Shown one piece after another: positions 6,308 through 10,748 of a DNA stretch of 10,748 nucleotides (position 1 is its first letter; each line of letters begins with the position of its first letter). The translations under genes and the position numbers were made by a program. The DNA is taken from the NCBI GenBank assembly GCA_029859555.1, contig JAOUCV010000050.1, forward strand, positions 1 through 10,748, read 5' to 3'. The notes under the pieces are model-generated. The model did not search any database. It saw nothing but the letters and a program-made list of their open reading frames with translations, and was not told the origin of the DNA. The stretch comes from Gammaproteobacteria bacterium. GTDB taxonomy: Bacteria > Pseudomonadota > Gammaproteobacteria > UBA9214.

Positions 6308-8761
6308 TTAAGGTCCGGCAGTATCGTGGTCTGTATCAGCTTCTGCCGAATAACCCTCATCTGCGGTCTTTTCCCAGGCCAGTTCACAGGCTTCCCGGCC
6401 GTCCGCGGGAATTTCCTTGCGGAACACCCTGCGTATCGGCACATGTATCGGGCTGGTTATGAATGAGATAGCGCTGCGTGCCGCCCTGACCTTGCCAACA
6501 CCCATGCCGAAGTCATCAAAGCTGCCCTGTACCTTCAGCGGCGTCGCAAGACTGAAAAATTCCGCGCGTTTTGCTTTCGGTGCCATCAGGATATCAATCT
6601 CCTGTGACTTGAAATCAATGTCCACCTTACCTGCCACACTCATCCGGGTGGTATCCATGAAAACGGCCTTCTCCGTCAACAGGCCATCCTCAAGACCCAG
6701 CCGGACCACTACGCAGTTCATTTTTGATGCCTCGTCCTTGTCCACCTCCGCTGCAATCGATGACACCAGGTTGACCGCCCACAGGTCAAAAACCTCTGCA
6801 GAGAAATTGTCAGGCACCAGCGCAAAGTCGAAATGCCCGCTCGCATTCGCCATGATTTCGGCCTTGACGGGTGCCGTTGACTGCAGCCCGATGTCGAGAC
6901 TCATGACACCGTCCATATCAGATTCAGGATCAAGCCGGCGTGCAAGCACGCCGTAATCGAAGCGATCGACATTTGCCGTGACGGTAAAATCAAGGTGTTC
7001 ACCGGAATGTAACAGACTCATCACCAGATCAATGCCACCACCCGCTGTATCGATCTTCAAGGGGTCCAGTGCCAACCGCCCTTCTCGCAGCGACAACAAC
7101 AGTGAACCGGAACCCAGTTCATCAGTGCCCGATGTCACTTGCCTGGCCTCGATGCGCAAATCAGCATCAACACTGTTCAACACCTCACGGGACAGCAGCT
7201 GTTTATTCTCGCTGGCAGGCTGATGCCGGGGTGTTGGAGCCGTTTTTGAAGACATCTCCGTTTCGGCCTCTGCTGTATCAGCAGCTTCAGCACGCTTGAT
7301 ATCAAAGTCTTCAACCCTGAAACGGCTGGATGTCAGTTCAATATCCACTTTCGGCTTGCTCGCGGTCATATCAACATTGATCTTGCCCTCAAGATCACTC
7401 TCGTTAACAACCAGGCGTAATGTCGACAGCTCATAACCAGCTGCTGACACATCCAGCCGTGCCGTCAATGCAACCGGTCCCAGTGGGGGTAGATCGAGTT
7501 TCAGCAGGCTGTTAAATTTATCGAGTCGCTCACTTTTTATGTCCAGCCCCATGGTGACGTCACGGTTGGCAATCGGTATTGCCAGCCTGCTGTCAAAACT
7601 CAACCGCGTATCCAGCATCTCGATGTCGAGCCTCAGCGGCAGCTCCTGCGGCGCCTTCATGTACTCAATCAAGGGCGCGCCGGTGATCAGAAAGCGGACC
7701 GGCGTCTGCCTGATCTCGCCGCGCAGATCCATAGTGATTTCGTTAACCTGGCGCACGGTTATTTCACCCTGCAGTTGCTGGATGCGTAGCGGCTGACGGG
7801 TATTGGGCAGGGTAATGACCCACTCCCCTTCGCGCACGGCAAAAACCATCTTCGACTGCAACACAATTTCGTTCAGTGTATTCCCTCTTACCAGCACATC
7901 AATGGCCGCAACACCCGTGGTCATTTCCAGACCCTCGACCAGTTTCAGGCGCTGCAAAATGGCACCGATATCGGCATTCTGCACGGTCAGCTGCAATCCC
8001 AGCTCGGGCTCCTCATCTATTACTGCCCTGTTGCCGCTGGCATCAATGCGCCGGTCAAAAGCTTCACCTTTGAGCTTAAACGGCCAGCGGGCGGAGCGGT
8101 CCATCAGGTCATCAATCGGGCCTCCTGCCAGTTCCAGGTCATAGGTCTGCTCCTGCAATGCACCCTGTAGCTGCAGCTGCATGGATTTACCCGGGCTCGC
8201 CTCGCCATACAGTGATTCAATACTGAGGTGCAGTCTCTTGTCGAGCGCCGCGTCGCGGTAACTCAGCTCAACCTGCTGCAACGACAGCTCATGCAGACCC
8301 GAAAATTCCAACAGCCGCTTTCGCGGCTCGCTATCATCTTCACCAACGGACTGTTCTCCAAATACCCAGTTGGCATTACCCTCAGCATCATTTTCAAGAT
8401 TTAGCACAACCGACTCTGCGCTAATTTCCCCGATTTGCAGATCACCGCGCAATAGTGGCGGCAGGCCGATTTGCAAGCGTGCGCGAGATGCACTGAAAAA
8501 CACCTTGTTCGAGGCACCCGGCACATTGGCAATTTCCACATCCCGAACCTCAATGGAAGGCCAGCCTGACAGCTTCAGCCGCACCGGCCCGTTGATTTTT
8601 ACATCACGGCCAAGTGCTACCCCCGCAGAAGTCTGGACCCCGTCACGCAAATGGTCCAGGTCCAGCGTGACATCCAGCATCGACACCAGCAGCAGCGCTG
8701 CCACAACGAGGGCAAGCACCCCTGCCAGAGAAACCAGTAACCAGTGAATTAATCGTCGCAT
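6308..8761 (-). CDS. AsmA-family envelope protein
   Basis: The 817-residue protein has one N-terminal membrane segment (about 7-29) that anchors it in the inner membrane, with the rest facing the periplasm. The N-terminal AsmA region (about 30-140) shows GVALGRDVKINGPVRLKLSG (47-66), then VRDVEIANVPGAS and the LLRGDLQIGEISAESVVLNL pattern typical of the family. A long run of alternating hydrophobic residues follows, as expected for the elongated beta-groove fold. A charged, low-complexity linker (about 488-520) leads into a C-terminal AsmA-like region (about 522-770). The protein is longer than E. coli AsmA (about 617) and shorter than YhdP (about 1266). AsmA-like proteins belong to the TamB/YhdP group thought to move phospholipid between inner and outer membrane. 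The extreme C-terminus (about 780-817) is acidic and unassigned. The ATG at 8761 begins the membrane anchor; only a weak GAG precedes it. Confidence 0.9.
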   Translation of the reverse strand: MRRLIHWLLVSLAGVLALVVAALLLVSMLDVTLDLDHLRDGVQTSAGVALGRDVKINGPVRLKLSGWPSIEVRDVEIANVPGASNKVFFSASRARLQIGLPPLLRGDLQIGEISAESVVLNLENDAEGNANWVFGEQSVGEDDSEPRKRLLEFSGLHELSLQQVELSYRDAALDKRLHLSIESLYGEASPGKSMQLQLQGALQEQTYDLELAGGPIDDLMDRSARWPFKLKGEAFDRRIDASGNRAVIDEEPELGLQLTVQNADIGAILQRLKLVEGLEMTTGVAAIDVLVRGNTLNEIVLQSKMVFAVREGEWVITLPNTRQPLRIQQLQGEITVRQVNEITMDLRGEIRQTPVRFLITGAPLIEYMKAPQELPLRLDIEMLDTRLSFDSRLAIPIANRDVTMGLDIKSERLDKFNSLLKLDLPPLGPVALTARLDVSAAGYELSTLRLVVNESDLEGKINVDMTASKPKVDIELTSSRFRVEDFDIKRAEAADTAEAETEMSSKTAPTPRHQPASENKQLLSREVLNSVDADLRIEARQVTSGTDELGSGSLLLSLREGRLALDPLKIDTAGGGIDLVMSLLHSGEHLDFTVTANVDRFDYGVLARRLDPESDMDGVMSLDIGLQSTAPVKAEIMANASGHFDFALVPDNFSAEVFDLWAVNLVSSIAAEVDKDEASKMNCVVVRLGLEDGLLTEKAVFMDTTRMSVAGKVDIDFKSQEIDILMAPKAKRAEFFSLATPLKVQGSFDDFGMGVGKVRAARSAISFITSPIHVPIRRVFRKEIPADGREACELAWEKTADEGYSAEADTDHDTAGP

Positions 8762-8834
8762 ATCAGCTCAATGGAAATGACCGGAGCACATGAGGTGCGA
8801 CACTGTGCCACATTCCATCCCCGGTTTGCCTGGT

Positions 8835-8840
8835 TATAAT
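8835..8840 (+). promoter_or_regulatory. -10 box of the candidate small RNA
   Basis: An exact TATAAT lies in the gap between the asmA-like and rluE genes on the plus strand, opposite to both. The expected start point is A8847. No good -35 element is visible at the usual distance (about ATTCCA at 8812-8817), so the promoter may need an activator or be weaker than the -10 box suggests. Confidence 0.5.
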
Positions 8841-8846
8841 GTTTGT

Positions 8847-8922
8847 ACACAGTGACTCCCACTCTGTGAGATGGATGTGAACATCATCCCTGTGGCGGCC
8901 TCCTGACAGGCCGCCATTTTTT
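8847..8922 (+). ncRNA. Candidate small regulatory RNA (about 76 nt) with intrinsic terminator
   Basis: A plus-strand transcript from the TATAAT at 8835-8840 to the terminator ending at 8922 would be about 76 nt with no credible ORF. It folds into three consecutive hairpins. The first is CACAG (8848-8852) with CTGTG (8864-8868), around an 11-nt loop containing CTCCC. The second is GAT and GATG (8870-8872, 8874-8877) with CATC and ATC (8882-8888), around the tetraloop TGAA with one bulged G. The third is the terminator stem, 8894-8915. No plus-strand gene lies upstream that would need this terminator, so a stand-alone RNA is the simplest reading. It is antisense to any rluE-asmA read-through transcript. 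I do not recognise a known RNA family. Confidence 0.6.
8894..8922 (+). terminator. Strong Rho-independent terminator (plus strand)
   Basis: GGCGGCCT (8894-8901) pairs perfectly with AGGCCGCC (8908-8915) around the loop CCTGAC, followed by A and six T residues (8917-8922). The stem is 8 bp and G/C-rich. On the minus strand the equivalent tail is not T-rich, so it acts on plus-strand transcription, which is opposite to the flanking protein genes. Confidence 0.9.
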
Positions 8923-8928
8923 ATGTCA

Positions 8929-9483
8929 TCAACAGACGACATATTTACCCACTGCAATATCATCAAGCAACCAGTCAGCCACCCGGTAGCGGATCAATCG
9001 CAACGTTGGATAGCCAATATGTGCGGTCATACGTCGCACCTGCCGATTGCGGCCTTCACTTATGGTCAGGTTTAGCCAACTGGCGGGAATATTTTTTCGT
9101 TCGCGGATCGGCGGAGTACGCGGCCAGATATCAGGCAATTCAATCCGCTCAACCCTGGCCGGGCGCGTTTTCCCGTCCTTGAGTACCACGCCCTTGCGCA
9201 GCGCGGCAAGATGCTCTTCCGGCGGCTCGCCTTCCACCTGCACCCAGTAGCCCTTTTCCTTGCCCCAGGCGGGATTCGCTATACGCTGCTGTAACTTGCC
9301 GTCATCGGTGAGCACCAGCAGACCTTCACTGTCGTAATCAAGCCGACCGGCACAGTACACCCCCGGGATATCAATATAATCGGCCAGTACTGCCTTGTCG
9401 CTGTCGCTAGTGAACTGCGACAGCACCCGAAAAGGTTTGTTGAACAGAATAATCAATGGGGTCCAGTGTCCAATCGTACTCAA
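8929..9483 (-). CDS. rluE: 23S rRNA pseudouridine synthase RluE
   Basis: The 184-residue protein belongs to the RsuA/RluB/E/F family and converts one uridine of 23S rRNA (U2457 in E. coli) to pseudouridine. Evidence is ILFNKPFRVLSQFT (12-25), the catalytic motif AGRLDYDSEGLLVLT with nucleophile D49, GYWVQVEG, the RluE-typical PRTPPIRERKNIPASWL region and the family signature EGRNRQVRRMTAHIGYPTLR. No S4 domain precedes the catalytic domain, as in E. coli RluE, to which the whole chain is closely similar from memory. The most upstream start is TTG at 9483, directly after an in-frame TAA, and no Shine-Dalgarno sequence is visible; a second TTG lies 9 codons in. A repeat begins only 12 bp upstream, so the original start region may have been altered. 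It probably acts on ribosome assembly independently of its neighbours. Confidence 0.92.
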   Translation of the reverse strand: MSTIGHWTPLIILFNKPFRVLSQFTSDSDKAVLADYIDIPGVYCAGRLDYDSEGLLVLTDDGKLQQRIANPAWGKEKGYWVQVEGEPPEEHLAALRKGVVLKDGKTRPARVERIELPDIWPRTPPIRERKNIPASWLNLTISEGRNRQVRRMTAHIGYPTLRLIRYRVADWLLDDIAVGKYVVC

Positions 9484-9495
9484 TTAAAAGTGTCG

Positions 9496-9650
9496 TTTAA
9501 AAAACCTGTTTAGCCACGGAAGAACACGGAAATACACGGAAATATTCTGTCCGGCAAGGCATTTTCTTCCGTGTAATTCCGTGTGTTTCCGCGGCAAATA
9601 TCTTTTAGCAAAAACCATCCCGGTCCGTGTCGATTGATTCTATCAAATCA
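9496..9650. repeat. 155-bp direct repeat, copy 1, with internal inverted CACGGAA array
   Basis: This copy is about 94% identical to copy 2 (roughly nine differences counted by eye, no gaps, offset 202 bp). Inside are an arm at 9514-9541 and its near-complement at 9567-9594, separated by 25 nt; about 24 of 28 positions pair. The left arm has CACGGAA boxes at 9515, 9525 and 9535, exactly 10 bp apart. The right arm has TTCCGTG at 9567 and 9577, and TTCCGCG at 9587. With copy 2 it fills the 361-bp gap 9484-9844, where I see no gene. Confidence 0.92.
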
Positions 9651-9697
9651 ACTGGTCGATGCGGTCAGCGCCTAATCATGCTTACTCAGGAGTATTT

Positions 9698-9852
9698 TTT
9701 AAAAAACCTGCTTAGCCACGGAAGAACACGGAAATACACGGAAATATTCTGTCCGGCAAGGCATTTTCTTCCGTGTATTTCCGTGTGTTTCCGTGGCAAA
9801 TATCTTTCAGCAAAAACCATCCCGGTCCCTGTTGATTGATGCCGTCAAATCA
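9698..9852. repeat. 155-bp direct repeat, copy 2, overlapping the PLD gene stop codon
   Basis: Second copy, 47 bp after the first. Its arms are 9716-9743 and 9769-9796 around a 25-nt loop identical to that of copy 1; about 26 of 28 arm positions pair, so this copy is the better preserved palindrome. The CACGGAA boxes again fall at 10-bp steps (9717, 9727, 9737; inverted at 9769, 9779, 9789). The last 8 bp include the TGA and preceding bases of the PLD gene. It encodes no transposase and is not bounded by terminal repeats of an insertion sequence. Confidence 0.92.
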
Positions 9853-10748
9853 GCCAGTCCAGGCCGGTGGCTCGCAGGAATTTGAAAATACCGCGCTGAT
9901 TACGGGTCGACCAGCCCTTGATCCCGCCCGCCTCCATGACTTCCCGGCGCATCTGCAGCCACTCCGGTGTACCCCAGCGATAGGACTGTGCCTTCAAAAT
10001 TTCAAAGGCCTCGTCCAGGTCATCCAGCAACTCGGGGTTCTTCAGAAAAAACCCCATCTCATTGTTAAACAACCGGGAGCGGTAATCAAAGTTGGCAGTT
10101 CCAACGAAACCTATATCGCCCCCGATGAGAAACTTTGCATGCAGCTTCCCGTAATGCTCATCTCCCTTTCCCAGCAGCGCCGCATCCAGCTTGCCGGTCT
10201 GGTAAATAAACAGTTGCGGGTGGTTAATGAGCCGTTGCCACTCCTCGCTTTCCACCACTTGCGGGTTGAGTTCACCCTCTTCCAGGCTGGAGAGCCATGC
10301 CGCCTCCATCTCCGGTGTCAAAAGTGTCCGCGGCCCCACATCCATATCAATAATGGACTGGGCCAAAAAGTTATCACTGGTAAGCACCGAGTTGGTGACG
10401 ACTTCTATACGGTTCTCCGGATGTTCACGCAACCACTGGCGAGCATCAAGGGCACCGTCTTCTATAACATTGCCCTCCTTGTCGTAGTACCTGGCGACAA
10501 ATATATAGGGTGAAACGATACGCATGGCACTGCCGGGTTCCAGGCTGTCGCCAAGCCTGCCCAGCAACACCATCACGGAATTCGGGTTGTCCTCCTGGTT
10601 AGCCTCGGTCTCCGTGACCACATCATCGTTGACCAGGTTGGCGAACTCGTGCGCCAGCCGTACCTGCGAGTCCCTGAACCCGGTGCGCATATATTCCGGC
10701 ATATCGGCCAGCATCTCACTGATGCCGGGCAGACTTTTCATGCGGGCC
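9845..10748 (-). CDS. Phospholipase D superfamily protein (cardiolipin synthase-like), C-terminal part
   Basis: The open frame runs off the right edge; the 298 residues counted from the ATG at 10741 are the C-terminal portion, since the frame stays open upstream (Ala-Arg precede that Met) and PLD enzymes need two HKD motifs. The second HKD motif is visible: GKLHAKFLIGGD with H201, K203 and D209 (numbered from that Met), followed by GFVGTANFDYRSRLFNNEMG. The first motif should lie outside. Such enzymes join phosphatidyl groups (cardiolipin synthases ClsA/B/C) or hydrolyse phosphodiesters; the spacing and GTANFDYRS pattern fit the bacterial ClsC/YmdC-like group, but substrate is not settled. 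No membrane segment is visible in this part. The stop codon TGA lies inside the right end of repeat copy 2. Confidence 0.88.
   Translation of the reverse strand, partial: ARMKSLPGISEMLADMPEYMRTGFRDSQVRLAHEFANLVNDDVVTETEANQEDNPNSVMVLLGRLGDSLEPGSAMRIVSPYIFVARYYDKEGNVIEDGALDARQWLREHPENRIEVVTNSVLTSDNFLAQSIIDMDVGPRTLLTPEMEAAWLSSLEEGELNPQVVESEEWQRLINHPQLFIYQTGKLDAALLGKGDEHYGKLHAKFLIGGDIGFVGTANFDYRSRLFNNEMGFFLKNPELLDDLDEAFEILKAQSYRWGTPEWLQMRREVMEAGGIKGWSTRNQRGIFKFLRATGLDWLI

Noticed and set aside
6175..6444. 89-codon minus-strand open frame overlapping the asmA-like C-terminus
   Set aside because: It is out of frame with the AsmA-like gene and has no ribosome-binding site; the product is basic and featureless.
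8763..8966. 67-codon minus-strand open frame spanning the rluE end and the small RNA region
   Set aside because: It overlaps the rluE C-terminus in another frame, crosses the terminator hairpin, has no ribosome-binding site and has no recognisable domain.
9627..9839. 70-codon plus-strand open frame across the second repeat
   Set aside because: Most of it is repeat sequence on the strand opposite to the palindrome arms, and the product is low in recognisable features; it looks like chance.
9496..9852. Twin repeats considered as a CRISPR array
   Set aside because: There are only two copies of 155 bp, with internal inverted arms and a 47-bp spacer resembling flanking genes; the 10-bp box spacing is far too short for CRISPR repeats and spacers.
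9496..9852. Repeats considered as an insertion sequence or as paired terminal repeats of one
   Set aside because: The copies are direct, there is no transposase frame between them, and the inner spacer is only 47 bp.

Overview
The window is bacterial chromosomal DNA with mid-50s G+C by eye and dense coding. It most likely comes from a gammaproteobacterium. The best clue is a RluE-type 23S rRNA pseudouridine synthase, supported by an AsmA-family envelope protein, tandem HslJ-like META domains and a hybrid sensor kinase. I cannot name a genus. Most genes lie on the minus strand; the one clear plus-strand protein gene is the NRAMP-like transporter. I see no insertion sequence, CRISPR array, tRNA or rRNA.

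Layout. Positions 1-2609 (minus) hold a two-component operon: a membrane hybrid histidine kinase (2609 to 267), then a receiver-domain protein that runs off the left edge (255 to 1). A short divergent intergenic region (2610-2698), with a TATAAT box and a 12-bp palindrome, leads to the plus-strand transporter (2699-3925), which lacks both signature metal-site motifs of canonical NRAMP proteins. A stem-loop separates it from the convergent minus-strand genes: a secreted SYLF/YSC84 lipid-binding-type protein (4566 to 4009), an unrecognised small secreted protein (5051 to 4686) and a secreted protein with a Gmad2-like domain and two META domains (6152 to 5055). Further upstream are an AsmA-family protein (8761 to 6308), RluE (9483 to 8929) and the C-terminal part of a phospholipase D superfamily enzyme (10748 to 9845).

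Two non-coding regions stand out. Between asmA-like and rluE, on the opposite strand to both, lies a probable free-standing small RNA of about 76 nt (about 8847-8922) with a TATAAT box, three predicted hairpins and a strong intrinsic terminator. Between rluE and the PLD gene, a 361-bp gap is filled by two direct copies of a 155-bp repeat (9496-9650 and 9698-9852). Each copy carries a long inverted repeat made of CACGGAA boxes spaced exactly 10 bp apart.

Function. Several minus-strand products are predicted to act at or beyond the inner membrane (AsmA-like, SYLF, META/Gmad2, PLD), so an envelope-maintenance theme is plausible. Intergenic gaps argue against one operon. The only tightly coupled pairs are kinase/receiver (11 bp gap) and META protein/small secreted protein (3 bp gap).
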